A stretch of DNA of 64,000 nucleotides. It comes from Cognaticolwellia beringensis. Its GTDB lineage: Bacteria; Pseudomonadota; Gammaproteobacteria; Enterobacterales; Alteromonadaceae. The notes under the pieces were generated by a model. The model was not told where the DNA came from and made no database searches. It saw only the letters and a program-made list of their open reading frames with translations. Location: positions 558,001 to 622,000 of the forward strand of contig NZ_CP020465.1 of assembly GCF_002076895.1 (NCBI RefSeq). Direction: 5' to 3'. A program made the translations under genes and the position numbers. Below, one piece after another: positions 29,607 to 39,358 of this stretch (position 1 is the stretch's first letter; every line of letters begins with the position of its first letter).

Positions 29607-29930
29607 ATGAGTGTAACGATGACACCTGCCGCTTCTGACAGGGTAAAATCGTTTATCGAAAACCGAGGCAAGGGCCTTGGTTTACGATTAGGTATTAAAA
29701 CAACAGGTTGTTCTGGTTTAGCTTATGTACTTGAATTTGTAGATGAGCTAAATGAAGACGACACCCTGTTTTCTATCAATGATTGTAATATTATTATTGA
29801 TGGCAAAAGCTTGGTTTATCTTGATGGTATCGAACTTGATTTTATCAAAGAAGGTTTGAACGAAGGCTTTAAATTCACCAACCCAAACGCTAAAGGCGAA
29901 TGTGGCTGTGGTGAAAGTTTTAATGTTTAG
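29607..29930 (+). CDS. iscA: Iron-sulfur cluster assembly protein IscA
   Basis: 107-residue A-type carrier. The three Cys ligands are in TTGCSGLAY and GECGCGESF, as in E. coli IscA. It lies 14 bp after iscU, preceded by a GGAG site. Confidence 0.97.
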   Translation: MSVTMTPAASDRVKSFIENRGKGLGLRLGIKTTGCSGLAYVLEFVDELNEDDTLFSINDCNIIIDGKSLVYLDGIELDFIKEGLNEGFKFTNPNAKGECGCGESFNV

Positions 29931-29957
29931 TGATCAGTTGACTTCACTGGAGTTGTT

Positions 29958-30485
29958 GTGAATTATTTTGAATTATTTGGCTTAGACATTCAATTTGATA
30001 TTGACTTGGCTAAGCTTTCAACACTTTATCAAACATTACAAAAAAAAGTACATCCAGATCGCTTTGCTCATGGCTCAAGCCAAGAGCAAATGCTTGCCGT
30101 GAAGAAATCTACGCTGATTAATGATGCATACCAAACGCTAAAAAAACCACTAAAACGCGCGCAATATCTATTAGAATTGCGTGGCGTTAATATGCCTAGC
30201 GAGCAGTCATCTTTTGGTGATGTGAGTTTTTTAATGCATCAAATGGAATTGCGAGAAATGCTAGATGAAGTCAAACATGCTGATGATGTTGATGCCGCTG
30301 TATCAGAGGCGTCAAAAGTGTTTGATTCAGAATTCCAGCAGCTATTTAATCAACTGCAAACTCAATTGGCAGATAACACGGCCGAGTCAAATAGCTTAGC
30401 TTGTGACAATTTAAGAAAACTTAAATTTTATCAAAAGCTTCATGTCGATCTCGATAAACTCGAAGAGCTTTTACTTGATGACTAG
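29958..30485 (+). CDS. hscB: Fe-S assembly co-chaperone HscB
   Basis: 175-residue J-domain protein that brings IscU to HscA and stimulates its ATPase. The N-terminal J domain contains the HPD motif (KKVHPDRF), and the C-terminal helical domain binds IscU. The start is GTG, preceded by GGAG. A 115-bp gap with a hairpin follows before hscA. Confidence 0.95.
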   Translation: MNYFELFGLDIQFDIDLAKLSTLYQTLQKKVHPDRFAHGSSQEQMLAVKKSTLINDAYQTLKKPLKRAQYLLELRGVNMPSEQSSFGDVSFLMHQMELREMLDEVKHADDVDAAVSEASKVFDSEFQQLFNQLQTQLADNTAESNSLACDNLRKLKFYQKLHVDLDKLEELLLDD

Positions 30486-30515
30486 GCTAGATAACTAAGC
30501 TAGAAAATTAAGACG

Positions 30516-30561
30516 TTGATAACTGCATGTACTTTTCTATTAAAAACAATGTAGTTATTAA
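30516..30561 (+). other. Hairpin between hscB and hscA
   Basis: An inverted repeat of about 13 bp (core ATAACTGCAT at 30519-30528 with ATGTAGTTAT at 30549-30558, including G-T pairs) across a 20-base loop. It is not followed by a T run. It could be an mRNA processing or stabilising element. Confidence 0.35.
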
Positions 30562-30600
30562 TAAAAAATCCGTAAAACTATTACCTAACGAGCTTTTACA

Positions 30601-32463
30601 ATGGCATTATTACAAATCGCTGAACCTGGGCAAAGTACAGTTCCTCACGAGCATCGGCTAGCCGCAGGTATTGACCTCGGTACGACCAACTCTTTAATTG
30701 CTAGCGTAAAAAGTGGCTTAGCTGAAACTATTGTTGATACTAATGGTCTTGATATTTTACCGTCAGTAGTGAGTTATCAAAGCAATGGTATTCTAGTTGG
30801 GCATGACGCAAAAGCGTTCGCTGTGAGTGATCCTGAAAATACCATCGTATCGGCAAAGCGTCTAATTGGTCGCTCTAAAGCCGATATTACGACAAAATAT
30901 GCATCACTTCCTTATGCTTTTTGTGGTGATGAAAATCATCCATCAATAGCTACCCGTACTGGTGACGTGAACCCAGTACAAGTGTCGGCAGAAATACTCA
31001 AAAGTTTAGTGCAACGCGCTGAATCATCGTTAGGCGGCGAGCTTACCGGTGTGGTCATTACTGTGCCTGCTTATTTTGATGATGCACAACGTCATAGCAC
31101 AAAAGACGCAGCTAAATTAGCTGGCGTTAATGTACTTCGTTTACTGAACGAGCCAACAGCGGCTGCAGTTGCTTATGGCTTGGATACTGGACAAGAAGGC
31201 GTCGTGGCTGTTTATGATCTTGGCGGCGGCACATTTGATATTTCAATATTACGTCTAAATAAAGGTGTATTTGAAGTGCTAGCGACCGGTGGCGACTCTG
31301 CACTCGGTGGTGACGATTTTGATGGCATTCTGGTTGAACATCTTATTAATAAAGCTGGTTTAGTGCGTCCATTATCGACGTCAATGGAGCGACAATTAAC
31401 CCAGCAAGCGTGTTTGGCCAAAGAGCAATTGTCGAACATCGATAATGTTGAAGTTACGCTATCACTTGCAGAAAATAAGTCGTGGACAGGTAGTTTAACA
31501 AGAGTTGAGTTTGAGCAACTTATTGCACCATTGGTAAAGAAAACATTGCGAGCATGCCGTCGTGCAGTTAAAGACGCAGAGCTGGTTATTGATGATGTGA
31601 TTGAAGTTGTGATGGTTGGCGGGTCGACACGCGTGCCATTAGTGCGTGCTGAAGTAGAAAGTTTTTTCAAACAACAACCCTTAACCTCAATTGACCCTGA
31701 CAAAGTGGTTGCTTTAGGTGCGGCTATTCAAGCGGATATATTAGCGGGCAATAAGCCAGATAGCGATATGCTGTTGCTAGATGTTATACCTTTATCATTA
31801 GGCCTAGAAACTATGGGCGGATTAGTTGAAAAGGTCATAACGCGAAATACCACCATTCCAGTCGCTAAAGCGCAAGAATTTACCACTTTTAAAGATGGTC
31901 AAACTGCAATGGCAGTGCATGTACTTCAAGGCGAACGTGAGCTAGTTGACGATTGTCGTTCGTTAGCACGTTTCGAGCTTCGTGGTATCCCAGCAATGAC
32001 CGCGGGTGCTGCTCATATTCGTGTAACTTTTAAAGTAGATGCCGATGGTTTGCTAGAAGTATCGGCTATGGAAAAATCAACCGGTGTAGAGTCGAGTATC
32101 ACTGTTAAACCAAGTTTTGGTTTAGAAGCTGATGAAATCACGAACATGTTGAAAGACTCTATGGAAAATGCTGAACAAGATATGCAAGTGCGTATGTTGA
32201 AAGAGCAGCAAGTTGAAGCTTTACGCGTTATTGAGTCGATTCAGGCAGCGCTTTTAGCTGATAGTGCTTTATTAGATGTCGCAGAGAGTAGTGCAATCAA
32301 TAATGCTATTGCAGCACTTAAAAAGATAAGCGAAACAGGTAATGCCGATGAAGTTGAAGCGGCAATAGAGAAATTAAATAATAGTACTGCCACATTTGCT
32401 GAACGTAGAATGGATTCTTCTATCAAAACAGCACTTTCTGGCCATTCAGTAGACGAGGTTTAG
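30601..32463 (+). CDS. hscA: Fe-S assembly chaperone HscA
   Basis: Specialised Hsp70 of 620 residues that releases clusters from IscU. The ATPase domain has [25 protein letters not shown] and [12 protein letters not shown]. The substrate-binding domain is about residues 390-510, followed by a helical lid. It lacks the acidic EEVD-like tail of general DnaK, as expected. It sits in the isc operon. Confidence 0.97.
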   Translation: MALLQIAEPGQSTVPHEHRLAAGIDLGTTNSLIASVKSGLAETIVDTNGLDILPSVVSYQSNGILVGHDAKAFAVSDPENTIVSAKRLIGRSKADITTKYASLPYAFCGDENHPSIATRTGDVNPVQVSAEILKSLVQRAESSLGGELTGVVITVPAYFDDAQRHSTKDAAKLAGVNVLRLLNEPTAAAVAYGLDTGQEGVVAVYDLGGGTFDISILRLNKGVFEVLATGGDSALGGDDFDGILVEHLINKAGLVRPLSTSMERQLTQQACLAKEQLSNIDNVEVTLSLAENKSWTGSLTRVEFEQLIAPLVKKTLRACRRAVKDAELVIDDVIEVVMVGGSTRVPLVRAEVESFFKQQPLTSIDPDKVVALGAAIQADILAGNKPDSDMLLLDVIPLSLGLETMGGLVEKVITRNTTIPVAKAQEFTTFKDGQTAMAVHVLQGERELVDDCRSLARFELRGIPAMTAGAAHIRVTFKVDADGLLEVSAMEKSTGVESSITVKPSFGLEADEITNMLKDSMENAEQDMQVRMLKEQQVEALRVIESIQAALLADSALLDVAESSAINNAIAALKKISETGNADEVEAAIEKLNNSTATFAERRMDSSIKTALSGHSVDEV

Positions 32464-32467
32464 TTAA

Positions 32468-32806
32468 ATGCCACAGATTATATTTTTACCCAATCAAGAA
32501 CTTTGCCCAGACGGCGCAGTAGTACAAGCCGAAAAAGGTGAAAGCGTGTTAAATGTAGCGCTTAGAAATGATATTAACGTTGAACATGCGTGTGAAAAAG
32601 TTTGCGCTTGTACTACTTGTCATATGATCATTCGCGAAGGTTTCGAGTCTATCGAAGAGGGTGATGAACTCGAAGAAGATATGCTTGATAAAGCTTGGGG
32701 ATTAGAGCCTGAGTCACGCTTAAGTTGCCAAGCTTTAGTTGGCGATGAAGACTTAGTCGTCGAAATTCCTAAATATACTGTTAATATGGTTTCTGAAAAC
32801 CACTAG
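32468..32806 (+). CDS. fdx: [2Fe-2S] ferredoxin of the ISC system
   Basis: 112-residue adrenodoxin-type ferredoxin that supplies electrons for cluster assembly. The ligands are C-x5-C-x2-C in CEKVCACTTC plus a distal Cys in RLSCQAL. It starts 5 bp after hscA. No iscX follows; a terminator is found instead. Confidence 0.96.
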   Translation: MPQIIFLPNQELCPDGAVVQAEKGESVLNVALRNDINVEHACEKVCACTTCHMIIREGFESIEEGDELEEDMLDKAWGLEPESRLSCQALVGDEDLVVEIPKYTVNMVSENH

Positions 32807-32830
32807 TATTTCAGTTAATAAAATATAATT

Positions 32831-32865
32831 AAAGGGTAATAACAGTGATGTTATTACCCTTTTTT
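32831..32865 (+). terminator. Rho-independent terminator of the isc operon
   Basis: A 14-bp stem from AAAGGGTAATAACA (32831-32844) with its complement from 32849, loop GTGA, then a T run. Confidence 0.93.
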
Positions 32866-32930
32866 GTTTCTGATCAAAACGGCTGACAAACCATGTTGTA
32901 TTTGCGCTTTTGAAAAATTAATGGCTATTA

Positions 32931-33092
32931 ATACCAAGTTGATTAATTAACGGCTCATTTTTAATGGTTAAAATTACTAATGACAGCGTTAATTAATTTA
33001 TAAGTAGCATAACTATTGAGTAAATTTTATGCCTTGTAATTATCCATTTTCCCTCATGAAAAAGTAGATCACTTAATGAATCAAATTGGTAT
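32931..33092. repeat. MITE-like element, 162 bp with 20-bp terminal inverted repeats
   Basis: The ends are ATACCAAGTTGATTAATTAA (32931-32950) and, on the other strand, ATACCAATTTGATTCATTAA (33073-33092); 18 of 20 positions match. The interior is AT-rich and non-coding. A similar single end occurs near 21690. No transposase is present, and no clear target duplication is seen. The call of a non-autonomous mobile or scattered intergenic repeat is inferred. Confidence 0.5.
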
Positions 33093-33288
33093 GAAATAGT
33101 CTAAGGATAGGCTTATATTTTATTAGCGATTAAGTGTTACTTAACCGCATAAATTACTCGTTTTAAAAAGTAAGGCCCGATGACTAAAATTGCCTTTTTA
33201 ATGGTAATTAACTATTCCATTGATATACTTTAACAAGTAATTAACAATCTGGTAGTATAAAAATAATACCAAATAATAAGGAAAGTTT
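33093..33288. other. Upstream region of the M16 peptidase gene
   Basis: AT-rich and non-coding. AAGGAAAG before 33289 is the ribosome-binding site. No clear operator is seen. Confidence 0.4.
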
Positions 33289-36027
33289 ATGCTAGGAAAA
33301 TGGTTCAAGCCAAGCACAATTGCTATTGCTGCTACACTAAGTATTACGTCATTAAGTTCAGTGGCCTTCACACAAGAATTAAAAAAAGTTACCGAAGTAG
33401 AAGGGATAAGTGAGTACCGTTTAGATAACGGTTTACAAGTATTACTCTTTCCTGATCAAACCAAAGAGACAGTAACGGTGAATGTCACTTATCATGTTGG
33501 TTCAAAGCATGAAAATTATGGTGAAACAGGCATGGCGCATTTACTTGAGCATTTAGTGTTTAAAGGTACGCCTAAGCATAAAGATATTCCAGCAGAGCTG
33601 AGTTCACATGGCGCTCGTCCAAACGGTACAACATGGACAGACCGAACTAACTACTTTGAAACCTTTGCCGCCACAGAAGAGAATATTGATTGGGCATTGA
33701 GCATGGAATCTGATCGTATGGTCAATTCATTCATTGCCAAAAAAGATCTTGATAGTGAAATGACGGTTGTCCGTAATGAATTTGAACGAGGTGAAAATAA
33801 CCCGTTTCGAATTACATTACAGCGCATGCTTGCTGCTTCTTATGAGTGGCATAATTATGGCAAATCTACGATTGGCTCTCGTGCCGATCTAGAGAATGTG
33901 CCAATTGATCGCTTACAAGCGTTCTATCGTAAATATTATCAGCCAGACAATGCAACATTAACGGTAGCCGGTAAGTTTGACTCTGAAGAGATGCTGAAAA
34001 AAATTAACGCAACTTTTGGTCAAATAAACAAGCCAGAGCGCGTTATTAGTCCCTTGTATACGGCTGAGCCCGCGCAAGATGGCGAGCGTGAAGTAACGGT
34101 TCGCCGTGTTGGTGATGCCCAGATGATTGGCTCTATTTATCACGTACCTGCAGGGTCACATCCAGATTTTTCTGCTATTGATGTGTTAAGAGAAATACTT
34201 TCTGCTGAAGCAACAGGTCGTTTACATAAAGCACTGGTAGAAAATAAACTTGCCAGTACTGCTTTTGGTTTTAATTTCCAATGGGCGGAGCCGGGTGTCG
34301 CTATTTTTATGGCTGAAGTCGATAAAACAGGCGATTTAGCTAAAACAGAAGCGGCATTAATTAATACCTTAGAGAATGTTGCCGCTAAACCTGTGACAGC
34401 AGAAGAAGTAGAAAAAGCTAAACGTACGTTGTTAAAAAATACTAAGCTAGCGTTTAATTCATCAGAGCGCACTGCCATGGAGTTAAGTGAATGGCTGGGT
34501 ATGGGCGACTGGCGTTTAGTATTCTTAAACCGTGACCGTGTTGAGCAAGTGACGGCTGAAGACGTGAATCGTGTGGCTAAGAAATACATTACACGTAACA
34601 ATAGAACATTAGGTAGGTTTATTCCTGCCGACAAACCAGAGCGTGCTGAAATTCCACAAGTGGACAGTGTTAAAGCAATGGTTAAGGGTTATAAAGGCCG
34701 TGAGCAAGTTGCTCAAGGTGAAGCTTTCGACCCATCTCATGACAATATCGACGCGAGAGCTGGTATCAGTAAATTAGATACCGGTGTTAAAGTCGCGTTA
34801 TTGCCGAAGAAAACACGTGGAGAATCAGTTGTTGTTCGTATGTCTATGCAAATGGGGGATTTATTATCTCTGCAAGGCTTAAATATGGTGGGCGATGTAA
34901 CGGGTGCTATGTTAATGCGTGGTACTGAAAATTACTCACGTGAGCAGCTAAAAGAAGCATTTGATAAATTAGAAGCACAAGTCAGTATTGGAGGTGATAA
35001 CACTAGTGCTTTTGTGACGGTTAATACAACTCGTAAAAACTTAAACGATACCTTAAAGTTAGTTGCTGAAGTATTGCAAAAGCCTACTTTTGATGAGAAA
35101 GAGTTTGAGTTATACAAAAGCGAGGCGAAAGTTGGCATTGAACAGCAATTACAAGACCCACAAGCGATTGCATTTCGCGCTTACAGCCGTCATCAAAGCC
35201 CATTTCCAAAAGGACATCCTAACTATACAGGAACTTTTGAGGAAGATTTAGCTGCATTAAATGCAACAACCTTAGCTGATATTAAACGTTTTCATGACGA
35301 CTTTTATGGTTCAAATAGCATGCAAATCACCATTGTTGGTGACTTTGATAAAGTTGAATCTACTAAAGTATTAGATGAAGTAACGGCTAATTGGCAGAGT
35401 TCAAATGCATATAATCGTATTGATGCTCCGTATAAAAAGCTTTCAAACGCAGCGATGGACTTTAATACACCAGATAAAGAAAACGCCACTTTTGTCGCTT
35501 CAATAAGTCTTCCTGTTGGACAAGAGCATGTTGATGCACCGGCTTTGACTATTGGTAACTATATGTTAGGTGGTGGTTTCTTAAATAGCCGCTTAGCGAT
35601 GCGCTTACGTCAAAAAGACGGTCTAAGCTATGGTGCTGGGTCATTTATCAATATCAGTGATTTTGACGAGCGAGCTTCATTAGGTGCATATGCTATCTGT
35701 GCGCCACAAAACTTAGCGAAAGTTGAATTAGGCTTTAAAGAAGAAATTGCACGTTTATTAAAAGACGGCTTTACTGACAAAGAAGTAACCGCTGCTAAGT
35801 CTGGTTTATTACAAGGGCGTAAAGTTAGTCGCTCGCAAGACCGAGAATTAGCTGGCGCTTTAAACTCTAATTTACGTTTAGATCGCACCATGCAGTTTGC
35901 TAAAAAGTATGAGCAGAAAATTGAAAAACTATCTGCTGACGACATCAACAAAGTAATGCGCAAGTATTTATCTGTTGAAGCTTTTGCCATCATTAAAGCT
36001 GGTGATATGAGTAAAGTTGAGCAGTAA
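33289..36027 (+). CDS. Exported M16-family zinc metallopeptidase with duplicated domains
   Basis: 912 residues with a signal peptide ending near SVAFTQE, so periplasmic or envelope-attached. The first M16 half carries the inverted zinc motif HLLEH (residues 84-88) and the downstream acidic segment SEMTVVRNEFERGENN with the third ligand. The second half (about residues 490-910) has the fold but no HxxEH, as in pitrilysin-type enzymes. Its closing R/Y region (LRQKDGLSYGAG) is intact. Likely role is degradation of peptides in the periplasm. It is a single gene with its own terminator. Confidence 0.88.
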   Translation: MLGKWFKPSTIAIAATLSITSLSSVAFTQELKKVTEVEGISEYRLDNGLQVLLFPDQTKETVTVNVTYHVGSKHENYGETGMAHLLEHLVFKGTPKHKDIPAELSSHGARPNGTTWTDRTNYFETFAATEENIDWALSMESDRMVNSFIAKKDLDSEMTVVRNEFERGENNPFRITLQRMLAASYEWHNYGKSTIGSRADLENVPIDRLQAFYRKYYQPDNATLTVAGKFDSEEMLKKINATFGQINKPERVISPLYTAEPAQDGEREVTVRRVGDAQMIGSIYHVPAGSHPDFSAIDVLREILSAEATGRLHKALVENKLASTAFGFNFQWAEPGVAIFMAEVDKTGDLAKTEAALINTLENVAAKPVTAEEVEKAKRTLLKNTKLAFNSSERTAMELSEWLGMGDWRLVFLNRDRVEQVTAEDVNRVAKKYITRNNRTLGRFIPADKPERAEIPQVDSVKAMVKGYKGREQVAQGEAFDPSHDNIDARAGISKLDTGVKVALLPKKTRGESVVVRMSMQMGDLLSLQGLNMVGDVTGAMLMRGTENYSREQLKEAFDKLEAQVSIGGDNTSAFVTVNTTRKNLNDTLKLVAEVLQKPTFDEKEFELYKSEAKVGIEQQLQDPQAIAFRAYSRHQSPFPKGHPNYTGTFEEDLAALNATTLADIKRFHDDFYGSNSMQITIVGDFDKVESTKVLDEVTANWQSSNAYNRIDAPYKKLSNAAMDFNTPDKENATFVASISLPVGQEHVDAPALTIGNYMLGGGFLNSRLAMRLRQKDGLSYGAGSFINISDFDERASLGAYAICAPQNLAKVELGFKEEIARLLKDGFTDKEVTAAKSGLLQGRKVSRSQDRELAGALNSNLRLDRTMQFAKKYEQKIEKLSADDINKVMRKYLSVEAFAIIKAGDMSKVEQ

Positions 36028-36050
36028 TTAATTCAATGTTTAAGAACAAA

Positions 36051-36078
36051 AGGGAAGCTTCTGCTTCCCTTTTTTTTT
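36051..36078 (+). terminator. Rho-independent terminator of the M16 peptidase gene
   Basis: AGGGAAGC pairs with GCTTCCCT across TTCT, followed by eight T. Confidence 0.93.
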
Positions 36079-36292
36079 GGTTAAATATTTTTACAATTAA
36101 TAGTCGTTTGTAAATATAAAATATAGCCATAGCGTAAAATACAAAAGTTAATATATTGTAAATTTTTAATGTGTGGTTAAATAGACACCAGATAAAAAAT
36201 TTGCTCTAATTGAAAAAAATAATAATTCGCACGTTGAGTTTGTAAATATCGATAAAGCGAAGTAAGTGTATACATAACTTAGGCATAATAAT

Positions 36293-38719
36293 TTGTCCGA
36301 ACTCTCTAAATCACAAACGATAAAAAGCTTAACTATTACTAATCAGTTTGCGACTGATATTTTGTTACTAAATACGCCTAATGAAGTCTGGCAATATTTA
36401 GCACAAAATATTATCGAAAAGCTTGGCTTTGACGATGCTGTTATTTATACCTTAGACGAAGGCGGCAAAACACTAAGTCGAATGTCAGGCTTTAAAAAGA
36501 ATAAAGTCATTAACAATGATAACACCCGTAATACCCAGCTAAATGATACTTCGGCTAACTTGATGGTTATTCCTTTTAATCAAGGGGTTATTGGTAAGGT
36601 TGCGGCGACTAAGCAACCCATATTAGTTAGAGATACTCGAGAATTTGAAAGCTATATTGCTGATGGTGAAGTAACGTTGTCGGAATTAGCCGTACCTATT
36701 TTATTTAAAGATCAATTATTAGGCGTAATAGACACTGAACATGCTCAGGTTGATTTTTACACTGAATATCACCTAAAAACACTGACCGCGTTAGCTTCTA
36801 TTGCGGCGATGAAAATATCTCATATCATTAGAGAAGATGGTTTAGCTGAGATTATTGAAAATTTAGAATATGCCAATAAAATTCAAGATGCCTTATTCGA
36901 AATAGCCGAACTGACTTTTAAAACCAACACTATGGGGGAGTTTTATCGGAGTTTGCATCAATGTATTGGGCGTCTTACTTTTGCAAAAAACTTTTTTGTT
37001 GCCTTGCTTAAAGACGATGGAGAAACCATTGAATTTCCTTATGCGGTTGACGAACTTGATCAAGATGCTGTTGATGAGTTTGATCTAGGTGAAATCTTTG
37101 AAAAAGTTAGGATTGATCCGGAAAATTTAAGTATTACTGGTTATACCTTGTCAAAAGATACGCCTTTTTTATTGTATGAAAAAGATATTCAAAAAATGTT
37201 GGATAACAAAGAGCTTTATATTCTAGGTAGCATTCCAAAAGCATGGTTAGGCGTACCTTTTGGCTCGGGCGATAATAAAGGTATTGTAGTTGTACAAAGT
37301 TATAGCACTGATTTTTTATTCCAAGAGAAAGATAAACAACTTCTATCATTTGTCGCAAAGCATATTAACGATGCGATAGAAAGAATGGAGGCTAAGCAGA
37401 AACTTGAGTTTTTAGCATTACATGATCCACTTACCGACCTGCCTAATCGATCACTTTTTAAAGATAGGATCCAACATGCTTTTTTACATTGTCAGAATAA
37501 TCGTCAGGACAATATAGCGATTTTGTTTATTGATGTGGACAGGTTTAAACAAGTTAACGATACTTATGGTCATCATGTTGGCGATAAACTTCTTATTGAG
37601 ATTGTAAAGTCTATAAAATCCACATTAAGAAATACGGATACATTGGCACGTCTAGGTGGTGATGAGTTCGCTATATTACTGGATGGTAAAATTGATCATG
37701 ATACTATTTGTCGCATAACTGAAAGTTTAATTGCCGCAATGGCTGAGGCATTCAATATTGATGGCTTGAATATTTCTAGTAGTCTTAGTATCGGCATAGC
37801 AACCTATAATAATTCCACTGAAAATGCAGAGCAATTATTGATTGATGCCGATCATGCGATGTATCAAGCCAAGTTGAAAGGGCGTAATCAGTATGTGTTT
37901 TTTGAATCACTACAAGAGACAAATAAATCAACCAATATTAAGCTTGAATATGACTTTGAACATGCGATTAAGAACCAAGAATTTATTGGCCGTTATCAAC
38001 CTTTAATTGGTTTTGATAGCGACGAGGTAGAGGGGGCGGAAGTTTTAGTCCGTTGGCAACATCCTAAATTAGGACTTTTACAGCCAGATACTTTTATTCC
38101 TATTTTAGAGAAATCAGGACAAATAGTTCAACTTGATCTTTATATGCTGAAGTTGGCGATAAGTAATTTAAACCTTTGGACTGATTGGTTACCTGATAAA
38201 TTTAAGCTTAATGTTAATGTTTCAACTGCCGGTTTTGCGTCAAAAGAATTTATTACCTATTTACAAGAGCAACATCTGAAATCTGCAGAGATCACCAGCC
38301 GCCTATGCGTAGAAATTACTGAAGAAAGCTTAATTTTAAACGTTGATGCAGTGAAAAAGCATTTAGAGATTTTAAAAAGTCTCAATATTCTAGTCGCATT
38401 GGATGATTTTGGTACCGGTTATTCGTCGTTAAGTTACTTACATCAATTCTCTTTAGATTATTTGAAAATAGATAAAAGCTTCGTTGATGATCTAAATGAA
38501 GTGAATAATAAAGTCTTGATATTAGATGCTGTGGTTAATCTAGCCAAAGCATTAAAGATAAAAACTACCGCAGAGGGTATAGAAACCGTAGAACAATATC
38601 AAAAGCTTAAAGAAATTGGTTGCGATGTAGGTCAAGGATACCATATTTCAAAACCGCTGCTTGATACCGATTTTAAATGTTTTATTTTTCATAGAGGTAA
38701 TCCAAGGAAAATCGCTTAG
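36293..38719 (+). CDS. GAF-GGDEF-EAL cyclic-di-GMP signalling protein
   Basis: 808 residues, cytosolic, with no membrane helix. Two GAF-type sensor regions (about 20-170 and 190-355) precede a diguanylate cyclase domain and a phosphodiesterase domain. The cyclase motif GGDEF is intact at 455-459, with a product-inhibition RxxD (RNTD) five residues before it. The EAL signature reads EVL (583-585), keeping the metal-binding Glu, and DDFGTGYSSL, TAEGIET and QGYHISKPL are intact, so both activities are plausible. The start is TTG with AGG nine bases upstream; no better start exists. The stimulus is unknown. Confidence 0.85.
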   Translation: MSELSKSQTIKSLTITNQFATDILLLNTPNEVWQYLAQNIIEKLGFDDAVIYTLDEGGKTLSRMSGFKKNKVINNDNTRNTQLNDTSANLMVIPFNQGVIGKVAATKQPILVRDTREFESYIADGEVTLSELAVPILFKDQLLGVIDTEHAQVDFYTEYHLKTLTALASIAAMKISHIIREDGLAEIIENLEYANKIQDALFEIAELTFKTNTMGEFYRSLHQCIGRLTFAKNFFVALLKDDGETIEFPYAVDELDQDAVDEFDLGEIFEKVRIDPENLSITGYTLSKDTPFLLYEKDIQKMLDNKELYILGSIPKAWLGVPFGSGDNKGIVVVQSYSTDFLFQEKDKQLLSFVAKHINDAIERMEAKQKLEFLALHDPLTDLPNRSLFKDRIQHAFLHCQNNRQDNIAILFIDVDRFKQVNDTYGHHVGDKLLIEIVKSIKSTLRNTDTLARLGGDEFAILLDGKIDHDTICRITESLIAAMAEAFNIDGLNISSSLSIGIATYNNSTENAEQLLIDADHAMYQAKLKGRNQYVFFESLQETNKSTNIKLEYDFEHAIKNQEFIGRYQPLIGFDSDEVEGAEVLVRWQHPKLGLLQPDTFIPILEKSGQIVQLDLYMLKLAISNLNLWTDWLPDKFKLNVNVSTAGFASKEFITYLQEQHLKSAEITSRLCVEITEESLILNVDAVKKHLEILKSLNILVALDDFGTGYSSLSYLHQFSLDYLKIDKSFVDDLNEVNNKVLILDAVVNLAKALKIKTTAEGIETVEQYQKLKEIGCDVGQGYHISKPLLDTDFKCFIFHRGNPRKIA

Positions 38720-38775
38720 CCTTTAATCCATTTACTTTTTAGTGCTCAGAAATTACTGAGATGAAGCAATAATAG

Positions 38776-38843
38776 TGCATTATTTATAATATCTCCCTGC
38801 CGGTAATGATTGATAACATGGCGTTGGGAGCATAAATAATGCA
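38776..38843. repeat. Imperfect long inverted repeat after the GGDEF-EAL gene
   Basis: The outer 12-bp arms TGCATTATTTAT (38776-38787) and ATAAATAATGCA (38832-38843) are perfectly complementary. An inner CTCCC/GGGAG pair (38793-38797, 38826-38830) continues the stem. There is no T run. Confidence 0.5.
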
Positions 38844-38888
38844 TTAAATTTTTTACTGAAATAATGTTGAATGTATCGTTCAACAAGT

Positions 38889-38922
38889 AAGGCTAATAAC
38901 AGTGACGTTATCAGCCTTTTTT
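38889..38922 (+). terminator. Rho-independent terminator
   Basis: AAGGCTAATAAC pairs with GTTATCAGCCTT (one mismatch) across AGTGAC, followed by a T run. It probably ends the GGDEF-EAL transcript. Confidence 0.75.
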
Positions 38923-38943
38923 ATGACAGTTAACAGCGTTTAC

Positions 38944-39358
38944 CTATTTTGTCACTTTAACTTGTTCAATTAAACTTTCCCGCTTAGCTGAATTTTCATT
39001 CATGGCAAAATCTAATTGAACGAGGTTATTTTTGTGATACGAGTTTGATGGCTCATATTGCCATTGCTCTAGTGCAGTTTTTGCGACTTTATCGAACACG
39101 TAGGCGGGTGAGCCGTTAACCACTTCAACATTTTTCACCATGCCAGTGCGGTCAATATCGAACTTTAATACTACTGAACCTTCAATACTTTCTGCCGCAG
39201 CCTTAGCAGGATATTTTGGCTCAACTCTGTAAATAGGTTTTACCGAATTTTCCTGCTTAGGTGGCAGTCTTCGTATTTGATCTTTTCCAGACAGGTCTTC
39301 ACGATATTGTTGTTCTGTCGACTGACCTTGGTTACCTGTAAAACTAACGCCTGATAGA
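38944..39358 (-). pseudogene. Truncated TonB C-terminal domain protein (no start)
   Basis: The minus strand is open for about 138 codons with a recognisable TonB C-terminal domain: KPIYRVEPKYPAKA, GSVVLKFDIDRTG, VKNVEVVNGSPAYVFDKVAKTALEQWQYEP. No ATG, GTG or TTG occurs before an internal ATG at 39141, which would start in the middle of the domain. The open frame begins right at the stop codon of the oxidoreductase gene upstream. The sequence style recalls M56/BlaR-type proteins with a TonB tail. I read it as the 3' remnant of a larger gene whose front part was lost or replaced. Confidence 0.7.

Noticed and set aside
31212..31703. 163-residue frame antisense to hscA
   Set aside because: Shadow of the conserved Hsp70 coding sequence on the opposite strand.
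38039..38050. EAL domain considered degenerate because the motif reads EVL
   Set aside because: The metal-binding Glu is kept and the other catalytic motifs (DDFGTG, TAEGIET, QGY) are intact.
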